Below, in pieces: positions 1-9,535 of a stretch of DNA of 64,000 nucleotides. The notes under the pieces are model-generated. The model did no database searches. It saw only the letters and a program-made list of their open reading frames with translations, and had not been told where the DNA came from. Origin of the DNA: Rheum nobile (taxonomy: Eukaryota > Streptophyta > Magnoliopsida > Caryophyllales > Polygonaceae); assembly GCA_027886185.1 (NCBI GenBank), contig WOAB01000728.1:2976001-3040000 (forward strand), given 5' to 3'. Every line of letters begins with the position of its first letter. The stretch's first letter is position 1. Position numbers and translations under genes: made by a program.

Positions 1-450
1 ATGGTCTTTTATTTCACATAATTTCAAATGTTAGTCAATTTCAAATTTTAGAGCAATATTTACTTTATCAGGACACATTTATACAAAGTCAAGTCACATG
101 TATACTATGTCAGGTCAATGCTCTTTTATTTTACATAATTTTAAATGTTAGTCAATTTTAAATTTTAGAGCAATATTTACTTTGTCAAGCGACACTTATA
201 CAAAGTCAAGTCACATGTATACTATGTCAGGTCAATGCTCTTTTATTTCACATAATTTTAAATGTTAGTCAATTTCAAATTTCAGAGCAATATTCACTTT
301 GTCAAGACACATTTATACAAAGTCAAGTCACATGTATACTATGTCAGGTCAATGCTCTTTTATTTTACATAATTTTAAATGTTAGTCAATTTTAAATTTC
401 AGAGCAATATTTACTTTGTCAGGCCACACTTATACAAAGTCAAGTCACAT
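1..450. repeat. 117-bp tandem repeat, about 3.8 copies
   Basis: The phrase 'gtcaatgctcttttattt' recurs with a spacing of 117 bp at about 114, 231 and 348, and a variant opens the window. Each unit also carries 'caaagtcaagtcacatgta' and 'ttagagcaatatt' or a close variant. Copies differ by few substitutions. The array lies inside the LTR at the left edge and stops at about 450. Confidence 0.9.
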
Positions 451-590
451 AGAGATAGACGATCAAAGAGAGATATTAGAGAATAGAGATGAGAGAGAGT
501 AGGATTAGAGAAAGGGGTTTATTTGATATTCATTTGATACCTCTCCATTACATGTGTGATGGATAATACCCAAATATCCAATATATGACA
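1..590 (-). mobile_element. LTR fragment, 5' part of a 3' LTR, running off the left edge
   Basis: Read on the minus strand, an LTR begins TGTCATATATTGG at 590, immediately after a purine-rich polypurine-tract-like run (591-607). That order, PPT then TG, is the 3' LTR boundary of an LTR retrotransposon. The LTR runs leftward off the window, so its other end is not visible. It contains a tandem repeat (separate entry). The family is not assigned because no diagnostic pol protein lies next to it. Confidence 0.6.
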
Positions 591-607
591 TTACTCCCCC
601 TTTTACA
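591..607 (-). other. Polypurine tract next to the LTR
   Basis: The minus strand reads AAAAGGGGGAGTAA directly before the LTR start TGTCA. This is the plus-strand primer site of LTR retrotransposons and fixes the orientation of the element as minus. Confidence 0.6.
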
Positions 608-1174
608 AAAGTTTTGCCCTCAAAGCTTAAAAAAAATACCCATCATAACACAAATACCCATCACAACACAAATGCAGCTCAATTTGAAAAAGCCTGTGAG
701 CAAACCAAGCCTCTCTTAAACTGCTTGTATCCACTTGCACCGCCTAGTGCCACATGACAAATGTGGAAGACTCCAAACTAGTTGTTGTAGCAAAAGTTCC
801 TCAATATCAGCACAAACTCAGCAAAAATTCAGCATCACACATCACACTCGAAATTCTGCAAAAAATATTTGATCCAAGACATTCACCACTGCCTACAGCT
901 AGCATAGAACCAAGAAATTCAGCAACTAACTTTCTTGCAACCACTTCCTTGCAACTAACTCTCTCCAGCAATCCCTCGATTGAAGCCAAGACATTCAGCA
1001 AACTAATATTCAGCCACAACATTACGAGCTTTCTGACACCAAACTAACTCTCTCCAGCAAGACATTCAGCAAACTAACTCTCTCTAGCAAGACATTCAGC
1101 AAACTATTACCTCTCTTTGATGTAGCCAGAGCAGAAAAATCTCTTTTTGCAACTGAGTCACTTGTTCAAACTAA
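608..1174. other. Retroelement 3' internal remnant and short direct repeats; no gene supported
   Basis: No protein family is recognisable on either strand. Short direct repeats are present: 'agacattcagcaaac' occurs at about 987, 1049 and 1090, and a 25-bp stretch beginning 'aacattacgagctttctg' occurs at about 1018 and again at 1173. A 97-codon plus-strand reading frame (754-1047) is serine/threonine-rich without a motif. It is treated as chance. Confidence 0.5.
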
Positions 1175-2009
1175 CATTACGAGCTTTCTGACACCAATGG
1201 CACTTCCTTCTCCCACCTTGACCACCAGCAATGCTTGTTTGCTTGCTTCTCAGACGACAAGTCCAGCGTCAAGAAATCCAGATAACGGCCCTTGAATATC
1301 TGAGCCGTAAACATGTCCCATCTTCAATCGCTTCGTCTCCAGGTACTTCCTGTTTTCATCTCTTATGGGCGTCAAAACAGGAACTCTACCCACAATTGCC
1401 AATCCGTAACCCTTTAGTCCTATGAACTTTGCTAGATTGTTAGTCATCAGCCGCATGGTTCGAACTCCTACGTCTCTTAAAATCTAGCCTCCATCAAAGT
1501 CAAAAACAACAACACAACAATACATGAAGAATTGCAGAGAAAATTTGCTACTAAAACTGAAATGAATTGAGCAGTTTCTTGACATTTGCATGTCTAACCT
1601 GAGCGCCAATTCCATACTCGCGTGCATCAACAGCTAGTCCAAGTTCAAGGTTGGAGCTTGTGGCCTAAGTAGATTCCTCGGCCTTCATGGCCTCTTAGAT
1701 AAAGCATGACTCCTCTTCCGACCTGTTCAATCAACTGCATTGCCAAGTCCAGCTGATTTCCACAATCGCATCGAGCTGATCCAAACACATCCCTCGTGAG
1801 GCACTTTGAATGAACTCTCACAAGCACATCTTGACCATCTCCAATGTCTCCCTATTTAAGGGTAATTGTAATTGAAACGACATTAGTAAGCTTAGCTTCT
1901 TTTCTAGTGTATACAGAATGAAACAAAGCCTCCGAACATTGACATTGTCCTAACCTTTAAAATTGCCACCGCTGTCCTCTCAACCAGTTTCTCCCTTTTC
2001 CTCCAGTAC
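1175..2009 (-). pseudogene. RIBA: RIBA (GTP cyclohydrolase II) gene fragment, intron-containing, broken
   Basis: Three exons of the plant riboflavin-biosynthesis gene RIBA (GTP cyclohydrolase II part of the bifunctional plastid enzyme) are visible with GT-AG borders. Exon 2009-1955 reads RKREKLVERTAV. Exon 1851-1599 reads GDIGDGQDVLVRVHSKC, then the zinc-ligand segment with ARCDCGNQ and the loop YLRGHEGRG. Exon 1483 onward reads ILRDVGVRTMRLMTNN, ending near GVRKL. It is dead: about 16 residues are missing with a frame change between GHKL and ELGL (about 1648), a conserved glycine is tyrosine (GRGIYLGHKL), and one TGA replaces an arginine codon after DAGLVV. The DHBP-synthase half is absent. 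Retained introns exclude a processed copy, so DNA-level capture or segmental duplication is likely. The next upstream neighbour on the same strand is an unrelated RNase III-like exon. Confidence 0.92.
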
Positions 2010-2203
2010 CTACAAGAGGATGGAAGAATAGAGCTAGGTCGGTTTATGCAAACACATTATCCAGGGCTTGCTGCCAGCATGGAAGAATAGAGCTAGGTAG
2101 GTTTCAAATTCCGTATCAGATCGGGGAATTAGGGATTTGGTTGCTAAATCCTTTGAGAAACCCTAAATCACAATAAATTTGTAAGGAAGATCGGAGGAGT
2201 TAC

Positions 2204-2419
2204 CATGTCGCCGAGACCCGTAAGATTGTGGCAGATGAATCAGTAGATCGAAGTGGTGGCGGACGACGATGCGTAGCTTTTCGTTGCAGACATTGACGGA
2301 GCGGAGGAGTGTGAGAGAGCCTTCATCGAGAGACGGATACGATGGGAGGAGAGGCCGAGAGCGGCGTCGCCGAGGAACTCCAGCCGGAAGCAGGGGAGGG
2401 AACTCCAGCCGGCTGCCAT
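2204..2419 (-). pseudogene. RNase III-like domain exon fragment
   Basis: The minus strand encodes the RNase III signature RLEFLGDAALGL (about 2386-2351). After a frame change and a loss of roughly ten residues it continues YPSLDEGSLTLLR, then VNVCNEKL and VVRHH (2339-2230). Order and spacing match plant RNase III-like proteins of the RTL/NFD2 type, in which the signature helix carries metal-binding acidic residues. The fragment ends at a consensus donor (GGTAAC at 2204-2199). A 14-bp direct repeat (ggaactccagccgg, about 2374 and 2398) precedes the motif. I see no second RNase III helix pair and no dsRNA-binding domain. The family call rests on two short motifs; a chance match is unlikely but possible. 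Confidence 0.6.
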
Positions 2420-3424
2420 CGGGGAAGACGGAGGCAGAGGAGGGAGACGAAGGGTTTAGGATTTGGGATTGATTAGGGTTAAAAATTGGGATTTATTAAC
2501 AAAATTAAGATTGATTTTATCTTTTTTTTTTTAAGTTTTAATGATTTATCTAATTTTTTTATTTAAAAGAAAAGCTAAATTCAACAATTAACAATAGCAA
2601 AAATGTCAAAAATCTGGTAGTTTTGCAATACTTTTGAAAATATGGTATATTTGCTAGTTGCTTTAGCAAATATGGTATATTTGCTAATGAGCCATAATAT
2701 AATGGTTGATGAGTTTTAAATTAAATATGGTATATATATATGGCAGACATGATTTGTATGTAGCATTATATATCATATGTACACCACATTTGTATATATA
2801 TATATACATAGTATATGTGCTATTATATTATAAGTCATTTTAATTTGATGTACATCAACTTTGTATATATAGTATAAGTGATTTAAAGTTGATAACATGT
2901 TTTTACATAAAGCAGAACTTGTGCTCCTCCTTCTGTTGCTCTCCAAAACTTTTTGTAATTAGCCTTAATATTGTATCACACTCATGATTTGCTTTAGTGT
3001 AGGAGTTTGTGTAACTCTTGAAACCTTTACACATTTGTTAGACAATATTAAGGAAACCTTACTTGCAAGTTATACACATTGCACTCATTATTAGACAATA
3101 GACATATACATTCAAATTTCAAAAGTAAGGGAACTTTACGTTTTTAATTTAGAAAGGACTTGTAACATAGTATATCATAAGATTATTTGCTATGGACTTG
3201 TGATGCGTACCTCACAAATTCTTCGAATATGCGTAGATCATTTCCATGGTGTGCAGATCTAATGTTTAACTCATCTTAAAAGATAGTAGTAAAATACAAA
3301 TGGTTATGTGTAAACTGAAATTCTGCATAGCTATGATTGGTTTGTCAAGTCAGCCTTAACTAAAATCTTCAAATTGTGCATAATACTGACATTCATCTCA
3401 ACTCTGAAGGTTTTGAGCAAAAAC
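2420..3424. other. AT-rich spacer, no gene seen
   Basis: The stretch is rich in TATA and homopolymer T. It holds a duplicated phrase 'atatggtatatttgctag' (about 2640-2690) and several TA runs (2740-2860). No coding signal, TIR or RNA gene was recognised. Confidence 0.6.
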
Positions 3425-4064
3425 AGAAAATGAAAATCTCAATCAAGAAAACCATCCTCTGCATCACAGCGTTCCTCACAGTGCTTAGATCCCTCCCTTT
3501 GAGAGTCCTTCTCACGCATTCTACTGTCAAAACATCGTCGTACGCTGCGATCGAGCCACCAGCTCGTGCAGCGGCACCGTCTCCTCCTCCTCCTTATCCT
3601 CAAACCCATCCTCCTCCTCCTTATCAAATCGCCCCATCGCCGCCGCCGTCGTATTGGCACCTCCCCTCAAAATCCAAAGGTTGTCCGTCCAAATTGGCAC
3701 CTTCACGAGTGCAGTATCGAGAGAGGGCTTGTAGACGGCGCCAAAGGAGCGACCACACTGGATATCGCGGCGGCACCGCCTTCCGAAATCAAGGGGCTAA
3801 TAATATCCGTCTTCTTGGGCTCATGTCGCGGGCTCCGAAAGCGATTGCGGCGAATATGCCGGCGCTAGAGTTGAATTGACTCGGTGATGCAGAGGAGGAA
3901 GTGGATAGTGCCGTTGGAGGATGAGATTCAAACGTGGGAGAGCCGGAATTGATGGCGGAGGAAAACCAAACGACGTCGCTTTCGTCGAGCGGACTCGCCG
4001 TTTCCTTCTTCTCCTTGTTGTCCTGATGATTGAGCATCCTCAGTAATCGGATTGATGATGGCAT
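3425..4064 (-). pseudogene. Senescence regulator S40 (DUF584) gene copy, frameshifted
   Basis: Plant S40 proteins are small nuclear-type proteins with an N-terminal acidic motif, a middle P-x-W block, an acidic run, a P-H-E block and a C-terminal RTLKGRDLS motif. All appear in order on the minus strand, in three frames: LDESDVVWFSSAIN (about 3995), ARDMSPRRRILL (about 3820), VPIWTDNLWILRGG (about 3700), an acidic EEEDGFEDKEEEE run, VPLHELVAR (about 3560), and RTLKGRDLSTVRNAV (about 3500). At least two frame changes and in-frame stops make it a pseudogene. A proline-rich plus-strand frame (3376-3879) is its antisense shadow. It lies just beyond pyruvate kinase exon 1 on the same strand, so two unrelated host fragments abut. 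Confidence 0.8.
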
Positions 4065-4200
4065 AGTTGGTTGATTTTCGAATTGCAAAGCTAAAAAAAT
4101 TTCTTTTTGGGGAGATTAATTGAAGGGAATGATATTTGAATCGTGATTGAATTTGTGCCACAGATTGGCAGAAATTGGGGAGATCGAGAAAGAGAAATAC

Positions 4201-4422
4201 CTTGGTATCAAGCATAACGGCGCAGAGAATACCAGTATTAAGCATGGTTTGACGGAGATTGTCCAGGGTTTCCTGATGGTAAGAGTGAGAACCATTGGAG
4301 AAGTTAAAGCGAGCTACGTTCATGCCGGCACTCAACAATTTCTCAATCATCTCAACGGAGCGAGAAGCAGGCCCCAACGTACATAAGATCTTAGTTTTCA
4401 GTCTCTTTTCCACCGGCTCCAT
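4201..4422 (-). pseudogene. Cytosolic pyruvate kinase, exon 1 only
   Basis: The minus strand starts MEPVEKRLKTKILCTLGPAS and continues through GMNVARFNFSNGSH and ILCAVMLDTK, the N-terminal part of plant cytosolic pyruvate kinase, which makes pyruvate and ATP from phosphoenolpyruvate and ADP. The substrate-binding R-x-N-F-S segment is present. The exon ends at a consensus donor (AAG|GTATTT, 4201/4200), and the next family exon (GPEIRTG...) is not present to the left. Only 74 of about 510 residues remain, so this is a captured first exon. It keeps its 5' leader and TATA box (4539-4546). The reading frame itself is undamaged. Confidence 0.93.
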
Positions 4423-4538
4423 TGAAGAAGAAAGGCGATAGCGTGGATATGAAGAATTGACTTTTGAAATTTTCAGAGAAAGAAGAAGACGACAATGGCG
4501 TGAGGAAGAATTCAGAACGAATTGATATTTGCTTGCGG

Positions 4539-4546
4539 TATTTATA
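4539..4546 (-). promoter_or_regulatory. TATA box of the captured pyruvate kinase fragment
   Basis: TATAAATA on the minus strand lies about 117 bp upstream of the pyruvate kinase ATG, a plausible distance for a plant core promoter plus leader. The leader contains CTTCTTCTTTCTC-type pyrimidine runs typical of plant 5' UTRs. Confidence 0.55.
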
Positions 4547-4547
4547 T

Positions 4548-4623
4548 ACTCCCTCCGTATAGAAAATATGTTTAGCCCAAAATTTTTGTAATTTTTTTTG
4601 TATATTAGGTATTTAGGTAATAA
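4548..4623. mobile_element. Stowaway-like MITE end, truncated
   Basis: The run 'actccctccgtat' followed by 'aaaatatgtttagccc' resembles the terminal inverted repeat of plant mariner/Stowaway elements. No matching right TIR is seen before the Helitron 3' end at 4624, so it is called truncated. Confidence 0.4.
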
Positions 4624-7258
4624 CTAGTGTAGTACCCGTGCCTTATACGAGATTTTTTTTATTTATTTACAAAAATAGTATATTTAAATTATACATTTAA
4701 TTAATATAGAATTATGTAGGTAGTGACGGTTATAGAAGTAGATGAATGCTAATATAAAAAAGAACTAATTGAATACACAATATTAAAGAAATTGACAAAA
4801 TATTATCGAAAGAGATACAAAACTCTCTATAACTTTATTAATAATAAAAATTAGTTAAGTACATTTGAAATGGGGATAGTCACATCCCTAACATCAATTC
4901 TACTAAAATGATAAAGCATAATCAAAATGTTCATCTTATACAAATGAAACCATAAACATAAAATCTCGTAAGATGTTCAAAATTGCTAGAAATTATTAAA
5001 AAAAAAACTTCCTTGTATACTACATCCAATGTAGTATTAGATCTTTTTTGTTTTTTGTCGTATATCAAAATCTACAAATCTTTCTTGCTAGTAACTCTAG
5101 ATGATGCAACAAAAAACTAATCATGAGTGAAAACGTACAGGGCGTGAAAGATACAAACTGGCATTTGCAATAGAATGGTCCTAGCTCTTGTTTATCGTCA
5201 TAGCAAAACAGACACTCAAGAGAAATTGTATTCATTGAAACTTAAACGGGTATGAAGTGTCTGATGATGACATAATCATGTGAGGAATCAAAATTGTATA
5301 TCCAATATTATTGCATGTAATATTCTTCCTTGTTTGACATGATTGCCGAGCTGCGTGGTTATCAGTCTTTTTTCTAATTCTGCTTTTGTAATCTTTGTGA
5401 TTAACTTGTAATCTTTTTGCTTGATTTGTATTTAAATAAAGAAAAAATGAGTGATAGGTTTAGTATAATAATCTTTGATTTATAATTAGATTTATTTTAA
5501 AAAATTGAAAAAAGCAGAAAATGACATGTGACGGTTTTAATGATGGAGTGTCATGTGGAGGTTTTAATGAGGGATTGTCGTGTGGCATAATTAGGTTTTA
5601 GTTTAGTAGATTAAAAAATTGATTTATATATAATTAAGAAATTTAAGATTTGTAATCTTTGTCATTAACTTGTAATCTTTGTGTTTGTTTTGTATTTAAA
5701 TTAGAAAAAAATGAGTGACAGATTTAGGATAATAATCTTTTATTTATATTTAGATTTATTTTAAAAAATTGAAAAAACAAAAAATAACATGTGATGGTTT
5801 TAATAAGAGAGTGTCATGTGGCGTAATTAGGTTCTAGTTTAGTAGATATATTGTAGATTAGGAAATTTTAGATTTGTATATAATTAAGAATTTTTTTATT
5901 TATAATCTTTTTGATTAACTTGTAATCTTTGTGCTTGATTTGAATTTAAATTAGGAAAAGAGTGATAGGTTTAGGATAATAATATTTGATTTATAATTAC
6001 ATTTATTTTAAAAAATTGAAAAAAGCAGAAAATGTCATATAGCGGTTTTAATGAGGGAGTGCCATGTGACGGTTTTAATGAGGGAGTGCCAGGTGGCGTA
6101 ATTAGGTTATACTCTAGTATATATATAGTAGATTAGAAAATTTTGGATTTGTATATAATTAGGAAATTTTGAATTTGTAATCTTTGTGATTAACTTGTAA
6201 TCTTTGTGATTGATTTGTATTTATTAGGAAAAAATGAGTGATAAGTTTAGGATAATAATTGTTTATTTATAATTAGATTTATTTTAAAAAATTGAAAAAA
6301 GCAAAAAATAACATGTGACGGTTTTAATGAGGGAGTATAATGTGACGATTTTAATTAGGGAGTGTCATGTGGCGTAATTAGGTTCTAGTTTAGTAGATAA
6401 TAGTAGATTATGAAATTTTGGATTTGTATATAATCAGGAAATTTTAGATTTGTATATAATTAAGAAATTTTGGATTTGTAATCTTTGTGATTAACGTGTA
6501 ATATTTGTGCTTGATTTGTATTTAAATTAGGAAAAAATGAGTGATAGGTTTAGGATAATAATCTTTAACTAATAATTAGATTTATTTTAAAAAATAAAAA
6601 AGCAGAAAATTACATGTGGCAATTTTAATGAGGAAATGCCATGTGGCGGTTTTAATGAGGGAGTGTCATATGACGTAATTAGGTTCTAGTTTAGTAGATA
6701 TATAGTAGATTAGAAAATTTTGGATTTGTACATAATTAGAAAATTTTGGATTTGTATATAATTAGGAAATTTTGGATTTGTAATCTTTGTGCTTGATTTG
6801 TATTTAAATTAGAAAAAAATGAGTGATATGTTTAGGATAATAATCTTTGACTTATAATTTATTTTAAAAAAGAAAAAAATGACATGTTATGGTTTTAATG
6901 AGAGAGTGTTATGTGATGGTTTTAATGAGGGAGTGCCATGTATGTGTCGTAATTAGGTTCTAGTTTAGTAGATATATAGTAGATTAAGAAATTTTGGATT
7001 TGTACATAATTAGGAAATTTTGGATTTGTATATAATTAGGAAATTTGGATTTTAATCTTTGTGAATAAATTGTAATCTTTATACTTGATTTTTATTTAAA
7101 TTAGGAAAAAATGAGTGATAGGTTTAGGATAATAATCTTTTAATTAATAATTAGATTCATTTTAGAAATTGAAAAAAGCAGAAAATGACATGTGGCAGTT
7201 TTAATGAGAGAGTGTCATGTGGGGTAATTAGGTTCTTGTTTAGTAGATATATAGTAAA
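4624..7258 (-). mobile_element. Non-autonomous Helitron with tandem 5' repeats
   Basis: On the minus strand the element ends in a short GC hairpin (ctcgt...acggg), about 7 nt, then CTAG followed by host T: the Helitron 3' signature. The 5' side at about 7258 reads TTTACTATATATCTACTAAAC, nearly identical to the proven 5' end of the plus-strand Helitron at 45389. No Rep/helicase coding is present. The part next to the 3' end (4640-5380) is unique AT-rich sequence. The exact 5' base is uncertain because the terminal TC is altered. Confidence 0.75.
5380..7258 (-). repeat. Tandem array of about seven 250-300-bp units (Helitron 5'-end units)
   Basis: The landmark 'gagtgataggttta' or a close variant recurs at about 5451, 5710, 5958, 6235, 6538, 6821 and 7110. 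Each unit carries, in order, 'ttgtaatctttgtg', 'gaaaaaatgagtgat', 'gaaaaaagcagaaaatgac', 'ggttttaatgagggagtg', 'gcgtaattaggttctag' and 'tttagtagatatatagtag'. The last block is the complement of the Helitron 5' terminus, so each unit contains a copy of that terminus. Confidence 0.9.
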
Positions 7259-7263
7259 TTAGA

Positions 7264-7837
7264 CATGGTAGGCTTAGGTCTTGCAACTTTGCAAGTAATA
7301 TGTAGACCAAGCATACAATCTCCTAGTCCGATGAGCTGTCTCCATCTTTTTATGATTAACTTTTAGATCTTGGCTTCTTCTAAAGTTACACTTATAACAA
7401 ATTATATATGTGTTCTAAAGAAATTATCAAAGAGGTTATAAGATTGAACACAACTTTTACAATTGTTTCTTTTTCGTCGTCGTAGAAAGATTTTTTATGG
7501 TATTTTATAGTTTTGTATACAATTATTTTCACAAATCCTATTAATAGTAGACAAATCGAAAATTTATAGTGGTAAGTTTATTATGGAATAAACAATTATT
7601 ACAATTCTAAGTAAGATAAATATAATTATGTATATTCTTGAGTCAATACGTACGCATAGACATTACTTGCAAAAGTTATAATCTACTATATCCATAATAA
7701 TTGTTTATTCCATAATAAACTTATCATTATAAAATATTCATATTAGGTTGCATATCTGGCTAATATGTGAATATTTTGTTTGCTACGTTTTTGGAAGGAA
7801 TAGATAATAGAAAATATTCATATTAGGGTGCATATCC
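7264..7837. other. AT-rich host sequence with a 30-bp inverted repeat; no gene
   Basis: 'gtaagtttattatggaataa' at about 7571 is matched in inverse orientation at about 7702-7722, forming a hairpin with a loop of about 90 bp. The segment 7690-7837 is paralogous to 15985-16115, which provides the empty site for the solo LTR that follows. Confidence 0.7.
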
Positions 7838-8867
7838 TGAAATACCCCAAATAAGTTGATAATGGTATTTTGATAAATTAATTATGGGGTTTACTAAAAA
7901 GGGGGAAAAATGGGAATTTGGGGGATTAAAATCCTAACTCCCTAAATTCGGATCTCTCTCTCTCGATCTTCACTGTACGTGGTCCCCTTCCCTGTGCTCA
8001 GCTTCATCTTCCCCGAAAAACCGACCCCTTCTCCTATGCCAGCCGAGCTCTTCCCTCCGGCGAGCCGCCCGGACACCGCGCCGCTTCTCCTCCTCCCCCT
8101 CCCGCTGTCCACCGTGTTCGCTGCTGTGGGGCTTCGCTGCTGTCCGTGCTCGCTGTTGCTGAGCCGGTGAACGAGGACCCAGATCCGGTGCTGAGCCGCT
8201 GCCGTGAGTCGCTGTTGAGCCATGGCTATGTTGGTTCGTTGCTGGTTCGCAGCTGTGGGCTGATGCGTGATGGAGCCGCTGCTGAGCTGCTGCTGTCCGA
8301 GTGCCTCTGCTGAGCTCCGACATGGTTCCGGCGTCGGGAGCCATCTTCCTGGCGAGGACGGAGTGAGTAACGAAGAGGTAAGGTGGTGGGTTGATTTGGG
8401 TTTGCTTGGGGTTGATTTGGTTGAATAAGCTTTGCTGATTTTTTTTAAGGTTTGAATTGATATTGGTATATGTTCGAATTGATGATGTATGGAGGTCCGA
8501 ATTGATGTTGAATTGTTCTTCATGGGCAGTTGAAGAAGAATTCCGTGTGGAGCTTGGGTTGATTTGTGTGTGTGTAGTGCTGAATTTTAGAAGGTATGAT
8601 TTAGGGTTTGATTTGGGGGTTTAATTTGCTTGTGGATTGGATGAGTAATTAATGCCAGGGATTTGCTCGGATTGATTTCGCAGGTTCGTTCGGATTGACT
8701 GGAGATCTCTGAGGTCGTTGTGGTTCGACTTGAGGCAAGAGGATCCTTGCCTAACTTATATATTTTTATAATTGATTTATGCTTAGCTTATGTCATAATT
8801 AAATTATGGTTGCTTGAGCTATTTTAAATTGGTTTGAATTGACTATAATTGCTTGGTTATGATGTGT

Positions 8868-9175
8868 GATAATATGTGTTGGTGTGTGATAATGTGTTGA
8901 TATGTGGTGAAATGTGTTGATGTGTGATGAGGTGTGTTAAGGTGTGATTATGTGTTTGTGATTGTTGTTGATAGTGTATGTTGACACGTGTGTGTGTGTT
9001 GGCTTGAGTGTGAGTGTCTGTTGACACGTGTATGTGTATTGGATTGAATGTGTATGTGTGTGTGTGTGTGCGTGTGTTGGATCGTGTGTGTGCGTGTGTT
9101 GGATTGAATGTGTGTGTGTGTGTTGGATTGAATGTGTGTGTGTTGGATTGTGTGTGTGTATGTGATATTTGATTG
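8868..9175. repeat. TG-rich microsatellite tract
   Basis: Imperfect (TG)n and (TGTG)n runs lie within the solo LTR, with a 'gttggattgaatgtgtgtg' sub-repeat. The protein frames read from it are histidine/threonine repeats and not genes. Confidence 0.85.
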
Positions 9176-9262
9176 GTTGTCGTATGAAGTGTTTGAATTG
9201 GTGTCGGGTAGTGGTGGAATGTTGTTGGATGGTGAAAGTCCCATCCGGAAAGTGTGTGTTGA

Positions 9263-9535
9263 TTGTCTCACCTTGGTGATGTGGGGGTGGAGACGGGGAT
9301 GTTGTGAATTGTCTCACCTTGGTGATGTGGGGGTGGAGACGGGGATGTTGTGAATTGTCTCACCTTGGTGATGTGGGGGTGGAGACGGGGATGTTGTGAA
9401 TTGTCTCACCCGGTGATGTGGTGGTGTAGACGGAGGTATTGTGAATTGTCTCACCCGGTGATGTGGTGGTGTGGACGGAGGTATTGTGGATTGTCTCACC
9501 CGGTGATGTGGTGGTGGAGACGGAGGTTGGATTGG
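9263..9535. repeat. 45-46-bp minisatellite, six copies
   Basis: 'ttgtctcacc' recurs at about 9264, 9310, 9356, 9402, 9447 and 9492, a 46-bp then 45-bp spacing. The first units carry 'ttggtgatgtgggggtgg' and the later ones 'cggtgatgtggtggtg'. The array is absent from the other two LTRs of this family, which have a different minisatellite. Confidence 0.9.

Noticed and set aside
754..1047. 97-codon plus-strand frame
   Set aside because: Serine/threonine-rich without a motif, made of 'attcagcaa'-type short direct repeats.
3376..3879. Proline-rich 167-codon plus-strand frame (PPPPYPQTHPPPP)
   Set aside because: It is antisense to the S40 pseudogene. The proline run is the complement of the acidic GAGGAGGAG tract.
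4624..4680. GC hairpin considered as a transcription terminator or tRNA piece
   Set aside because: Explained as the Helitron 3' hairpin plus CTAG. No tRNA cloverleaf or box sequences.
7942..8523. Minus-strand frames of 193 and 124 codons
   Set aside because: They lie inside the solo LTR, are low-complexity, and are not kept as one frame in the other LTR copies.
9263..9535. Regular 46-bp spacing considered as a CRISPR array
   Set aside because: There are no separate repeat and spacer classes; each unit is wholly repeated, and the context is a plant LTR.
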